A stretch of DNA of 64,000 bases from Desulfuromonadaceae bacterium (lineage in GTDB: Bacteria > Desulfobacterota > Desulfuromonadia > Geobacterales > Pseudopelobacteraceae). Positions 27,412-36,177 of this stretch are shown one piece after another. How positions within the stretch are numbered: position 1 is the stretch's first letter; each line of letters opens with the position of its first letter. The stretch is from assembly GCA_028688955.1 (NCBI GenBank), contig JAQTXD010000001.1, positions 99,682 through 163,681 on the forward strand, in the 5' to 3' direction. The notes below the pieces were generated by a model. The model was not told where the DNA came from, ran no database searches, and saw only the letters and a program-made list of their open reading frames with translations. Made by a program: the position numbers and the translations under genes.

Positions 27412-28716
27412 TTACGACTTCTTCCGGTTATCAATTACGCGTTGTGCCTTACCTTCACTCCGTTGAATCGTTTTCGGCTCAACCAGCTTTGCGGTACAGG
27501 TGACTCCCAGCATATCCTTGATCTCTTTTTCGACGCGCCGGGACAGCGCCTGAAGTACCTTGATCTCGTCGGAAAACAGCTGTTCACTGACTTCGACCTG
27601 TACCGTCAGCGTATCCAGTGTCCCGTTCCGGTCAACAATCAGCATGTAATGTGGCTCGATCCCCTCGATTCCGACCAGAATCGCCTCAATTTGAGACGGG
27701 AACACGTTGACACCGCGGATTATCAGCATGTCATCAGAGCGGCCACTCATCCGGGCAATTCGGGCATGGGTACGACCACAGATACACGTTTCATAGGTCA
27801 GGCTGGTAATATCTCTAGTGCGGTAGCGGATTAGCGGTATTCCCTGTTTAGTGATGGTAGTAATGACCAGTTCACCCCGTTCACCATCCGGCAGGCGCCC
27901 GCCGGTATCCGGATCAATAATCTCCGGAATGAAATGGTCTTCCCAGATGTGGAGACCGCGCTTTGCTTCAATACATTCAATCGCCACGCCCGGCCCCATA
28001 ATCTCGGAAAGCCCGTAGATATCTATTGCCGACAGGTTGAGTTTCCCCTCAATCTCTCCGCGCATTGCCTCAGACCATGGTTCTGCTCCGAAAATACCAA
28101 CGCGCAATTTCAGCTTTTTAAAATCGATTCCTTCAGCCCCCGCCTCTTCTGCCATAAACAGAGAATACGAAGGTGTACAGGTCAGAACCGTAGAACCGAA
28201 GTCCTGCATGATCATGATCTGGCGCCTGGTATTTCCACCGGAAATAGGAATAACGGAAGCTCCCAGTCTCTCTGCACCGTAGTGTGCACCCAAACCGCCG
28301 GTAAAGAGACCATACCCGTATGCGTTGTGGATAATGTCCCCTTTGTGGGCACCCGCCGCAACAAAAGAGCGTGCCATAAGGTCCGACCAGGTCATAATAT
28401 CGTTCTGTGTATACCCGACGACGGTCGGCTTGCCGGTTGTTCCGCTCGAAGCGTGTATGCGTACAATTTCATCCATAGGAGTGGCAAACAAACCATACGG
28501 ATACGAATCCCGCATGTTCTGTTTGGTGGTGAACGGCAGCTTTTGCAGATCTTCGAGTCCGGAAACAACTGACGGCGTTATACCTGCAGCGTCAAAAGAA
28601 GCTTTATAAAACGGAACATTGGCATATACTCTTTCGAGCGTAGCCTGCAATCTTTTCAGTTGCAGCGCCTCAAGTGCGGGGCGGGGCAAAGTCTCAAACT
28701 CTTCGTTGAAAAACAT
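27412..28716 (-). CDS. paaK: Phenylacetate-CoA ligase
   Basis: 434 residues, the usual length. An AMP-forming adenylate enzyme that joins phenylacetate (or a related arylacetate) to CoA. Motifs: phosphate loop [24 protein letters not shown], and the C-terminal hinge [18 protein letters not shown]. In anaerobes it often sits beside iorAB, where it can use or form arylacetyl-CoA. GAGG precedes the ATG. Confidence 0.94.
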   Translation of the reverse strand: MFFNEEFETLPRPALEALQLKRLQATLERVYANVPFYKASFDAAGITPSVVSGLEDLQKLPFTTKQNMRDSYPYGLFATPMDEIVRIHASSGTTGKPTVVGYTQNDIMTWSDLMARSFVAAGAHKGDIIHNAYGYGLFTGGLGAHYGAERLGASVIPISGGNTRRQIMIMQDFGSTVLTCTPSYSLFMAEEAGAEGIDFKKLKLRVGIFGAEPWSEAMRGEIEGKLNLSAIDIYGLSEIMGPGVAIECIEAKRGLHIWEDHFIPEIIDPDTGGRLPDGERGELVITTITKQGIPLIRYRTRDITSLTYETCICGRTHARIARMSGRSDDMLIIRGVNVFPSQIEAILVGIEGIEPHYMLIVDRNGTLDTLTVQVEVSEQLFSDEIKVLQALSRRVEKEIKDMLGVTCTAKLVEPKTIQRSEGKAQRVIDNRKKS

Positions 28717-28754
28717 ACATACACCTCTTCAGGAATAATGCCGATCAGATTGGA

Positions 28755-29333
28755 CTACAGTCCCCGGCCCATCTGAAAGGCCCGCTTGTTAATATCCAAA
28801 GCCTTTGACGGCACCATCTTTTCCAGCGCCTTCATCCAGAACTGCTCGGAGATTGTGAGTCGACGTGATACCGCTCCCAGTAATACCGTATTGGCAGCCT
28901 TGACGTTACCGGCATCATTGGCAATTTTCTGACCGTCAACCAGCAGAAAATCAGCAAACTGGCTCTTAACACGCTCTACAAGTCCCTCAGGATAGATTTC
29001 CTGCCCCATCAGTACCGACGGCGGTGATATCCGCAGATCATTTGCCACGACTGTGCCGCCCGGTTTCAGAAGAGGCAGTGAGCGGAGGGTTTCCATCAAT
29101 TCAAAACCAAACAGAATGTCCCCCTCGCCTTCCGGAACGATCGGCGAAAAGACTTCTACACCATAGCGAACGTGTGAAACGACGCTGCCACCCCGTTGCG
29201 ACATGCCATGAATTTCACTTTTCTTCACGTCAAACCCGGCGAGCATGGCCGCTTCAGACAGTATCTCCGAAGCAAGCAGAATACCCTGCCCGCCAACACC
29301 TACCAGAAGGATATTTGTAATCTGTTCACTCAT
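28755..29333 (-). CDS. iorB: Indolepyruvate:ferredoxin oxidoreductase beta subunit
   Basis: 192 residues of the pyruvate ferredoxin oxidoreductase gamma-type domain (GVGGQGILLASEIL at the N-terminus, EIHGMSQRGGSVVSHVR following). With IorA it oxidises arylpyruvates from aromatic amino acid transamination to arylacetyl-CoA, reducing ferredoxin. Overlaps the iorA stop by four bases (ATGA). Confidence 0.94.
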   Translation of the reverse strand: MSEQITNILLVGVGGQGILLASEILSEAAMLAGFDVKKSEIHGMSQRGGSVVSHVRYGVEVFSPIVPEGEGDILFGFELMETLRSLPLLKPGGTVVANDLRISPPSVLMGQEIYPEGLVERVKSQFADFLLVDGQKIANDAGNVKAANTVLLGAVSRRLTISEQFWMKALEKMVPSKALDINKRAFQMGRGL

Positions 29334-31090
29334 TGGAGCCTCCCGATTGCATTAAACTTGCACATCTGGCGGCAGACATCACACCCGGTACAGAGTAGCG
29401 GATCAATATGGGCTTTTCCTTTTTTTGAACCATCTCCTGCCGGTTGCCATTCAATCGCGGGACAGCCTATTTTCAGGCAGGCTCGGCATCCGGTGCATGC
29501 GTCTGCGGCGACGGCATACACCGGACCTTTCTCAAAAACATCTTCACGCTTTATCAACACGCAGGGTTTGTTAGTGATGATCACCGAAGTTTCACAACGA
29601 TCCATCTCTTCAGAGATGACCCGCTTCGTTTCCTCCAGATCAAGAGGATTGATAACCCGGACATTTTTCACACCGAGTGCCTTGCAAAGTAATGGAATAT
29701 CAACACGATGAGTCGGATCGTCCATCAAAGTGAATCCGGTAGCCGGATTATCCTGGCGCCCGGTCATTGCAGTGATACTGTTATCAAGGATGATGACTGT
29801 CGCCGGGGAATTATTATAAACCATATCCATCAGACCGTTGATTCCGGTATGCAGGAAGGTGGAGTCACCAATGACCGCAACCACTTTTTTCTTTTCTTCA
29901 TCGGAAACAACCTTTGTCACGCCGGTTGCCATACCTATCGAAGCACCCATACAGACACAGGTGTCCATCGCAGAAAGAGGCGGCATAAATCCCAGTGTGT
30001 AACAGCCGATATCCCCGGTAACATACGCCTTTAATTGATTAAGCGCGAAAAACACGCCGCGATGCGGGCATCCGGGGCACATGTTGGGCGGACGGCCGGG
30101 CATTGCGTCGACTGGAACGACCGCAGGCTGCGGTAATCTGAAGGCGGTACGGAGACGACCGGGAGTAAGTTCACCGCACAGGGAGACAATTTCCTTGCCA
30201 ATCACAGCAATCCCCATGGCCTTGACCTGACCTTCAATAAACGGATCAAGTTCTTCAATGACATACAGTTTGTCTACTTTGGAAGCAAACTCACGAATCA
30301 GATCATGGGGCAGAGGATGCACCAGGCCAAGCTTGAGGGTTGAGGCGTTCGGCAGAACTTCACGGACGTATTGATAACAGATCCCGGCAGTGATTATACC
30401 GATGGAGGTATCCCGAACTTCCAGGCGGTTGAACGGCATCGTTGCAGCCGCTTTTGAAAGATTTACCATGCTTTGCTCAACCAGCGGATGGCGAACACGG
30501 GCATTACCCGGGAGCATGACCAGTTTGGCGGGATTTTTTTGAAGTTTCGGAGCCGGCAACGAGGTAATCCGTTCACCCAGTTCAACGACAGATTTACCAT
30601 GGGAAATACGGGTACTGCTCCTGAGCATGACCGGCGCGTCATACTGTTCCGACAGTTCAAACGCCAGCCGGGTAAACTCTTTACATTCACGCGAATCGGA
30701 CGGTTCCAGCATCGGCACTTTGGCAAACCGGGCGTAGTTGCGACTGTCCTGCTCATTCTGGGACGAGTGCATTTCCGGATCATCAGCTGCAACCAGCACC
30801 AGCCCCCCCCTCACCCCGGTATATGCCAGCGTGAAGAGCGGATCAGCCGCCACATTGACACCGACATGTTTCATTGTGCAGAGCGCACGACCACCGCCAA
30901 AAGATGCACCGATTGCGACTTCCAGAGCGACCTTTTCATTTGGGGCCCAAGATGAATTTATTTCGCTGTATTTCAGTGTGTTTTCAAGAATTTCAGTAGA
31001 GGGTGTACCGGGGTAGGCACATGCCACGAGACAGCCCGCTTCATACGCACCACGAGCGATGGCCTCGTTACCGGAGAGGATTTCTTTCAT
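29330..31090 (-). CDS. iorA: Indolepyruvate:ferredoxin oxidoreductase alpha subunit
   Basis: 586 residues from the ATG at 31090. The N-terminal domain (GNEAIARGAYEAG, YPGTPSTEI) is followed by a thiamine-diphosphate domain (GDIGCYTLG, GDSTFLHTGING, LDNSITAMTG). A C-terminal two-cluster ferredoxin domain has CTGCRACLKIGC and CTGCDVCRQMC. The second 4Fe-4S motif set lacks no cysteine. A TTG start seven codons upstream is less likely. First gene of the amino-acid catabolic block, about 220 bases from the divergent nadB. Confidence 0.94.
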   Translation of the reverse strand: MKEILSGNEAIARGAYEAGCLVACAYPGTPSTEILENTLKYSEINSSWAPNEKVALEVAIGASFGGGRALCTMKHVGVNVAADPLFTLAYTGVRGGLVLVAADDPEMHSSQNEQDSRNYARFAKVPMLEPSDSRECKEFTRLAFELSEQYDAPVMLRSSTRISHGKSVVELGERITSLPAPKLQKNPAKLVMLPGNARVRHPLVEQSMVNLSKAAATMPFNRLEVRDTSIGIITAGICYQYVREVLPNASTLKLGLVHPLPHDLIREFASKVDKLYVIEELDPFIEGQVKAMGIAVIGKEIVSLCGELTPGRLRTAFRLPQPAVVPVDAMPGRPPNMCPGCPHRGVFFALNQLKAYVTGDIGCYTLGFMPPLSAMDTCVCMGASIGMATGVTKVVSDEEKKKVVAVIGDSTFLHTGINGLMDMVYNNSPATVIILDNSITAMTGRQDNPATGFTLMDDPTHRVDIPLLCKALGVKNVRVINPLDLEETKRVISEEMDRCETSVIITNKPCVLIKREDVFEKGPVYAVAADACTGCRACLKIGCPAIEWQPAGDGSKKGKAHIDPLLCTGCDVCRQMCKFNAIGRLQ

Positions 31091-31139
31091 AAATGGTGTT
31101 CCTTGTAGCAATTAGGTGTATAGGAATAAGTGGCGGGTG

Positions 31140-31196
31140 ACTATACTAAAACCACCGCAATAATGCAAATCGTTTGAGAAATCACACCTGATTATA
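31140..31196 (-). promoter_or_regulatory. Two candidate promoters for the ior-paaK-liv block
   Basis: Proximal: TTGCAT (31163-31168), 17-base spacer, TATAGT (31140-31145). Distal: a perfect TATAAT at 31191-31196 with no good -35, as expected of an activator-dependent promoter. Both are on the minus strand. Confidence 0.45.
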
Positions 31197-31242
31197 CTCA
31201 ATTTTACTCAGATCAAATATTGCCTGCCACCCCCCTCTCTGC

Positions 31243-31272
31243 TTGACAAACAGTACAGACGAGTTCAATAAT
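31243..31272 (+). promoter_or_regulatory. Promoter for nadB
   Basis: Consensus TTGACA (31243-31248), 18-base spacer, AATAAT (31267-31272), about 40 bases ahead of the nadB ATG. Confidence 0.6.
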
Positions 31273-31312
31273 CCGCCACTTTGAAAGCTTACATTTTCCG
31301 GAAGGAATAATC

Positions 31313-32908
31313 ATGCGCATCGAAAGCGATTTTCTTGTCATCGGCAGCGGTATTGCCGGCCTCTCCTACGCCCTTCAGGCAGCCGACCATGGCAGCGTCG
31401 CCATTGTTACCAAACGTGATATTTCCGAATCCGCCACCAAGTACGCGCAAGGCGGCATCGCCTCCGTATATTCTGATGAGGACTCTTTCGACGCCCATGT
31501 CGAGGATACACTTGTTGCAGGCGCCGGAATCTGCCATGAAGACGTTGTCAGAATGGTCGTTGAAGAGGGGCCGCAGACTATCCGCAATCTGATCGAGTGG
31601 GGGGTGAAGTTCACCACCAGCGGCGAATCATATGACCTTACCCGTGAGGGGGGACATAGTGCCCGCCGCATACTTCACGCCGAGGATATTACCGGACGGG
31701 AGATTGAACGGGCGCTGGTTGAGGCGGTCAGGCAGCATCCAGCCATAACAATCTTTGAAAACCACATTGCCATTGATCTTATAACTTCTGCCAAAATCGA
31801 ACGCCGGCAACTGGAGAAAAACCGCTGTCTCGGTGCATATGTTCTCAATATTCCTGATGACACCGTGATAACATTCAGTTCAAAAATCACCCTTCTTGCA
31901 AGTGGAGGAGCAGGCAAAGTTTATCTCTATACATGCAACCCGGATGTCGCTTCCGGCGACGGAGTCGCCATGGCGTATCGAGCCGGAGCTACGATTGCAA
32001 ACATGGAGTTCATGCAGTTCCATCCCACCACGCTGTTTCATCCGCTGGCAAAATCGTTCCTTATTTCCGAAGCGGTACGTGGCGAAGGGGCAATTCTGCG
32101 CCGCCGTGACGGCACGGCATTTATGGAAAAATATCACAAGCTGAAGGATCTGGCACCCCGGGACATAGTGGCCCGCGCCATTGACAACGAGATGAAGACC
32201 AGCGGTGATGACTGTGCTTTCCTTGATATAACCCATGAACCTGCTGATACCGTACGCAATCGTTTTCCCAACATATACCAGACCTGTATGGATTTCGGTC
32301 TGGACATGACCAAGGACTGGCTTCCGGTCGTGCCGGCAGCTCATTATCTGTGCGGAGGAGTGGCTGTCAATTTTGACGCAGAAACGGACATTCCCGGACT
32401 CTATGCTATCGGTGAAACTGCATTTACCGGACTGCATGGCGCAAACCGCCTGGCCAGCAACTCACTGCTTGAGGCTGCAGTGTATGCAGGGCGTGCGTAC
32501 CGCCATTCCTGTCGCGTCATATCATCGCTGCCAAACGATACCCGTGAAATACCGGCGTGGGATTGCGGCACTGCCACCAACAGTGACGAAATGGTTGTTG
32601 TTTCACAAAACTGGGATGAAATACGACGCACCATGTGGAATTATGTCGGAATTGTCCGTTCAGACAAACGTCTCGCTCGAGCAATGAGCCGCATCAAATT
32701 GATACAGAATGAAATTGATGAGTATTACTGGAATTTTATCGTAACCTCGGACCTGATTGAACTGCGCAACATTGCCACCGTAGCCGAGCTTATTGTAACC
32801 TGTGCTCAAAAACGTACGGAGTCCCGCGGACTGCATTACACCCTTGATTACCCGTTGCTCGATGATGAAAATGGAAAAAAAGACAGTTTCGTGAAGAAAC
32901 AGTTTTAA
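31313..32908 (+). CDS. nadB: L-aspartate oxidase
   Basis: 531 residues, full length. FAD enzyme converting L-aspartate to iminoaspartate, the first step of de novo NAD synthesis. FAD-binding GSGIAGLSYAL at the N-terminus; GGHSARRILHAEDITG and HGANRLASNSLLEA are characteristic, the latter including flavin and substrate contacts. GGAAGGA precedes the ATG. nadA and nadC are not in the window. The next gene begins 14 bases later, so it probably heads a nadB-chorismate mutase-FL domain set. Confidence 0.95.
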   Translation: MRIESDFLVIGSGIAGLSYALQAADHGSVAIVTKRDISESATKYAQGGIASVYSDEDSFDAHVEDTLVAGAGICHEDVVRMVVEEGPQTIRNLIEWGVKFTTSGESYDLTREGGHSARRILHAEDITGREIERALVEAVRQHPAITIFENHIAIDLITSAKIERRQLEKNRCLGAYVLNIPDDTVITFSSKITLLASGGAGKVYLYTCNPDVASGDGVAMAYRAGATIANMEFMQFHPTTLFHPLAKSFLISEAVRGEGAILRRRDGTAFMEKYHKLKDLAPRDIVARAIDNEMKTSGDDCAFLDITHEPADTVRNRFPNIYQTCMDFGLDMTKDWLPVVPAAHYLCGGVAVNFDAETDIPGLYAIGETAFTGLHGANRLASNSLLEAAVYAGRAYRHSCRVISSLPNDTREIPAWDCGTATNSDEMVVVSQNWDEIRRTMWNYVGIVRSDKRLARAMSRIKLIQNEIDEYYWNFIVTSDLIELRNIATVAELIVTCAQKRTESRGLHYTLDYPLLDDENGKKDSFVKKQF

Positions 32909-32922
32909 GAGGAGTTTGAACA

Positions 32923-33201
32923 GTGGATATCAACGAAATTCGCAAGCGGATTGATCTTCTGGACGATGTGTTGCTGCGTATATTTAATGAACGCGCCCGA
33001 CTGGCGCTTGAAATCGGACATGCCAAAAAGGAGCTGAACCTCCCGGTATTTGACCCTGCCCGGGAAAAACGGATATTTAACCGGATGAAGGAAGACAACC
33101 CGGGGCCACTGGACGACGAAGCCATTATCCGGATGTTTGAGCGTGTAGTCGATGAATCCCGCCGCCTGGAACGCATCATGTCACATAAAGAAGAAGTGTA
33201 A
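32923..33201 (+). CDS. Chorismate mutase, AroQ class, monofunctional
   Basis: 92 residues from a GTG at 32923 with GGAG nine bases upstream. All-helical AroQ fold: IRKRIDLLDDVLLRIFNERARLALEIG holds the typical arginine and the helix-1 pattern, then AKKE, FDPAREKRI and FERVVDESRRLE. Converts chorismate to prephenate for Phe/Tyr synthesis. There is no fused prephenate dehydratase or dehydrogenase. Followed 15 bases later by an isolated DAHP-synthase FL domain, suggesting joint control of the shikimate pathway entry and branch point. Confidence 0.88.
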   Translation: MDINEIRKRIDLLDDVLLRIFNERARLALEIGHAKKELNLPVFDPAREKRIFNRMKEDNPGPLDDEAIIRMFERVVDESRRLERIMSHKEEV

Positions 33202-33216
33202 GGGAGCATATATATC

Positions 33217-33426
33217 ATGTTGATTATAATGAAAAAACATGCTGAAGAAACATCACTTGACACCATAAAGGAATATTTGATCACCCGGGACTTTGATATC
33301 CACCAGTCAACCGGCGCCAATCGCACAATCATTGGAGTTATTGGTGATACCGCTACATTGAATGACCATGAAATTGAAACAATGCCTGGTGTCAGTCAGG
33401 TCGTACGCATCAGGAAGGATGATTAA
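33217..33426 (+). CDS. Free-standing ferredoxin-like (FL) regulatory domain of DAHP synthase type
   Basis: 69 residues. MLIIMKKHAEET, then GANRTIIGVIGDT and PGVSQVVRIRK match the N-terminal FL domain of type I-beta DAHP synthases (as in Thermotoga), which closes over the active site when Tyr or Phe binds. It stops where the catalytic barrel would begin (normally PYKLVSRE-like), and the 52 bases after the stop hold no barrel remnant before the carbonic anhydrase gene. The start at 33217 is 15 bases after the chorismate mutase stop, with GGGAG upstream. Perhaps it regulates a separate DAHP synthase in trans; this is inference. Confidence 0.75.
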   Translation: MLIIMKKHAEETSLDTIKEYLITRDFDIHQSTGANRTIIGVIGDTATLNDHEIETMPGVSQVVRIRKDD

Positions 33427-33478
33427 CTGTCGCGGCACATGTTCGGAATGTTAACAGATCCAAAGTAAGGAGCCACCT

Positions 33479-34078
33479 ATGAATCTACTCGACTCTATTC
33501 TTTCGGTAAACCGCAGCTTTGTTCACCCGGGCGCTTTTCCACCACTTCCCAAAAACCCGAAAAAGCAGTTTGCAATTTTCACCTGCATGGACACCCGTTT
33601 GGTTGATTTTTTAGAACCAGCCATGGGGATAAAACGGGGTGATGCCAAGGTCATAAAAAACGCCGGAAATATTCTTATTGACCCCTTTCATGGGGGCGTT
33701 ATCCGCAGCCTCGTGGCCGCAATTTTCATGCTCGGTGTGGAGGAGATTTTTGTAATCGGCCATGAAGATTGCGGTATGTCAGAAGTCAAACCGGAAAAAT
33801 TAAAAGCCGACATGATTGCCCGGGGAATTGCCCCGGAAGTGATTGAATCACTTGTTCCGGACCTTGCCCAATGGCTCGGGGCATTTTCATGTCCTGCTGA
33901 TAATGTCAACGAAGTAACTGCAAAAATCCGGAACAACCCCCTTATACCTGCAGATGTTCCGGTTCATGGCCTTATTTTCTGTCCAAATGACGGCAGTCTT
34001 GAAGTTGTGGTAAATGGTTACCATGCTGAGAATTATTCGGGAGCAGCAAGAAAATCTGAAATTTTTTGCTATCGATGA
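33479..34078 (+). CDS. Beta-class carbonic anhydrase
   Basis: 199 residues. Hydrates CO2 to bicarbonate with a zinc site made of C36, H95 and C98 (FTCMDTR and GHEDCG); D38-R40 is the catalytic dyad. The C-terminal part (VPVHGLIFCPNDGSLEVVVNGY) fits small YvdA-like beta enzymes. AAGGAG precedes the ATG. No signal peptide, so cytoplasmic. Could be cotranscribed with nadB but the 52-base gap leaves that open. Confidence 0.9.
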   Translation: MNLLDSILSVNRSFVHPGAFPPLPKNPKKQFAIFTCMDTRLVDFLEPAMGIKRGDAKVIKNAGNILIDPFHGGVIRSLVAAIFMLGVEEIFVIGHEDCGMSEVKPEKLKADMIARGIAPEVIESLVPDLAQWLGAFSCPADNVNEVTAKIRNNPLIPADVPVHGLIFCPNDGSLEVVVNGYHAENYSGAARKSEIFCYR

Positions 34079-34210
34079 CTCATAGAAACTTGATTACTAT
34101 TTTAATTAATACCAATCAAGCAACGGTTATCTCGACAGGTACTTTGATCTCTGCAACCTGGAAAGACCAAGGGGAATTGAGCCAGACGGAATTCAATGTG
34201 TACAAAAGAC

Positions 34211-34240
34211 TTGACACTGATTGATTTTGGGTGTTAAACA
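34211..34240 (+). promoter_or_regulatory. Promoter for rpsT
   Basis: TTGACA (34211-34216), 18-base spacer, TAAACA (34235-34240), about 45 bases upstream of the rpsT TTG start. Confidence 0.5.
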
Positions 34241-34284
34241 ATCAGCTTAATTTAACGTTACTCAAGAAAATTTGGAGGTGTAGT

Positions 34285-34548
34285 TTGGCTCATCATAAGT
34301 CGGCAATCAAGAGGATCAAGCAGAGTATAAAGAAAACCGCACGTAATCGTCATGTATCATCGACGCTGAAAACATATATTAAGCGGGTTCGTGAAGCAGT
34401 AGAAGCAAAAGACAAGGATGCCGCTGTCGCAGCTCTGAAAGTAGCGATTCCGGTTATTGACTCCACAGCAACCAAAGGAGTAATTCACAGCTCAACCGCT
34501 TCCCGTAACGTTTCACGCCTGACTAAACTGGTCAACACGCTCGGCTAG
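34285..34548 (+). CDS. rpsT: 30S ribosomal protein S20
   Basis: 87 residues from a TTG at 34285, with GGAGGTG seven bases upstream. Sequence begins [12 protein letters not shown] and is very Lys/Arg rich, binding 16S rRNA. The frame is open from 34231, but those codons are outside the family and overlap the leader. A TTG start is known for rpsT in other bacteria, where a poor start aids autogenous control. Single-gene unit between its own promoter and a terminator. Confidence 0.96.
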   Translation: MAHHKSAIKRIKQSIKKTARNRHVSSTLKTYIKRVREAVEAKDKDAAVAALKVAIPVIDSTATKGVIHSSTASRNVSRLTKLVNTLG

Positions 34549-34566
34549 ATTTATAGTGATACCATG

Positions 34567-34599
34567 AAAAGGGGGCTGCAATTTTGCAAGCCCCCTTTT
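34567..34599. terminator. Bidirectional terminator between rpsT and holA
   Basis: GGGGGCT pairs with AGCCCCC, extended by GCA/TGC, flanked by AAAA on the left and TTTT on the right, so it can stop transcription from both sides. It lies 19 bases after the rpsT stop. Confidence 0.88.
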
Positions 34600-34652
34600 C
34601 GCGTTGTAGTGCTGGATACTTGCATATCAGGTAAAATCAGAGCGGCATCTGT

Positions 34653-35648
34653 TTACCATCCTCCGGTACAGATCCCCATAGTCAAACCGTGCAGGAGTGT
34701 ATAGGGATTGCCGCCTGTTTTAGATGCAACGTCACACCGGTAGAACTCATCAAAAATCTTTTTCAGATCCCGTCTCGAAAAATTGCGTGCCTGCGTAACA
34801 ATTTCTCCCAGAAAAAACGTATTGATAGAAAGCTCTCTGCCGATATCTGCTGACGACATTTTAGTGTCGAGCAATTCTCTGACGCGCCACAATTGACGAA
34901 AATGCCGGGTTAATGCACCAATCATCATCGGCGCATCCTCGCCATTCAAAAACAGTGCGTCGAGGCTTTTAATCGAATTTGAAACATCACGCATACCAAG
35001 AAACTTAGCCAGCTCAAATGCGGTAAACACCTTACTGCTGCTTGCCATGACACGAACATCATCTACCGTAATTCGTGCTTTTGTACCTGCATATACTATC
35101 AGTTTTTCAATTTGTGAACTCAGTTCCTGTAAATTATTACCGATCAAAGCAGATAACAATTCAGCAGCAGCATTTTCAATTGGCTTTCCCTGAGCAACCG
35201 CTTCACTTTGAATGAATCCTGACAACTTATTGTCGTAGAAGCGTTTATATTCTACAAGAACTCCAAGCTTTTTAAATTCCACAAAGAATTTCTTGCGCTG
35301 ATCAATTTTGGTGCCCGTCAGCAGCAGACAGGTGCCGGGTGACGGGTTTTTGATATATGGGAGCATGGTTTCAAGGGCATCGGCTTTAAGCTGTTCAGCC
35401 CGCTTAACCAGAACCGCACGGCGTTCAGAAAACATCGGCAACGTCTGTGCTGCATCGATAATATCGACTCCCTTCGACTCATTACCATAGAAAACATTAA
35501 AATTGAAGTCTTTAAGTGCAGGGTCTATGGCCAGATCAAGCACTGTCTGCACCGCACGCTCAACCAGAAATTGCTCGTCTCCATACAAAAAACAGACGGG
35601 CGGTATGGAACCCTTTCTCAGTATCGTGTCAAATTCCTGGGATGTCAT
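34653..35648 (-). CDS. holA: DNA polymerase III delta subunit
   Basis: 331 residues from the ATG at 35648. Clamp-loader subunit with the family opening PVCFLYGDEQFLVERAV, the motif CLLLTGTKIDQRKK and the helical C-terminal domain. A TTG two codons upstream (35654) overlaps the lptE stop (TTGA) and has GGAAGAG at better spacing, so translation may begin there. Order leuS-lptE-holA is conserved widely in Proteobacteria. Confidence 0.93.
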   Translation of the reverse strand: MTSQEFDTILRKGSIPPVCFLYGDEQFLVERAVQTVLDLAIDPALKDFNFNVFYGNESKGVDIIDAAQTLPMFSERRAVLVKRAEQLKADALETMLPYIKNPSPGTCLLLTGTKIDQRKKFFVEFKKLGVLVEYKRFYDNKLSGFIQSEAVAQGKPIENAAAELLSALIGNNLQELSSQIEKLIVYAGTKARITVDDVRVMASSSKVFTAFELAKFLGMRDVSNSIKSLDALFLNGEDAPMMIGALTRHFRQLWRVRELLDTKMSSADIGRELSINTFFLGEIVTQARNFSRRDLKKIFDEFYRCDVASKTGGNPYTLLHGLTMGICTGGW

Positions 35649-35650
35649 AA

Positions 35651-36175
35651 TCAATAAGACTCTTCCAATGCGGAGATAAATTTTTGAGCCAGAATCCGGG
35701 ACGCTGCATCAAGAGCCTGATCTTCAGCATTATGTTGCATTGCAAGATTCGTGTTGGCAGGGTACTGCTTTACTCCTTGCAACCGCCCTTTCCACAGTGG
35801 CGCTGTCTGCCCGTTTCGTATGATTTCAAGTTCAATATTCAAAGAGAGGGAGTACTCGCGCGCTTGATCAAGCGCATTATACGAAACTGCCTTGCTTGCA
35901 TAGGAAATAAGACGCGCCTTCATTACGAGATCTGCATCAGCTTCATTGGACGCGGGGTTCAGGCCGCGCAAGGCGTGAAGTTCGTCATAAAACGCCCTGC
36001 GCAGAACTGTTTGTGCCGTTGGACTGATACTTTCATTACTGAAGAATGGTACCCAGACCTTCTGGGCCGCGCCGAGTGACCGGGACGGTGAATTCGTCAG
36101 ATGGTAACCACATCCAGACGTCACATTCAGCAACATACCAACCATCAAGAGCATTACACAGCGCAACGCTGACAT
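35651..36175 (-). CDS. lptE: LPS-assembly lipoprotein LptE
   Basis: 174 residues. Lipoprotein signal with a hydrophobic stretch and VTSGC, so C22 would be lipidated; then GYHL, the standard LptE opening. With LptD it plugs and gates the outer-membrane LPS translocon. It lies between leuS and holA, the usual place for this gene (formerly rlpB). Its presence supports a Gram-negative LPS-bearing cell. Sequence conservation is low beyond the N-terminus, as is typical. Confidence 0.88.
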   Translation of the reverse strand: MSALRCVMLLMVGMLLNVTSGCGYHLTNSPSRSLGAAQKVWVPFFSNESISPTAQTVLRRAFYDELHALRGLNPASNEADADLVMKARLISYASKAVSYNALDQAREYSLSLNIELEIIRNGQTAPLWKGRLQGVKQYPANTNLAMQHNAEDQALDAASRILAQKFISALEESY

Positions 36176-36177
36176 CC

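Noticed and set aside
33427..33478. Possible frameshifted catalytic part of DAHP synthase after the FL domain
   Set aside because: Only 52 bases lie before the carbonic anhydrase gene and no frame resembles the barrel.
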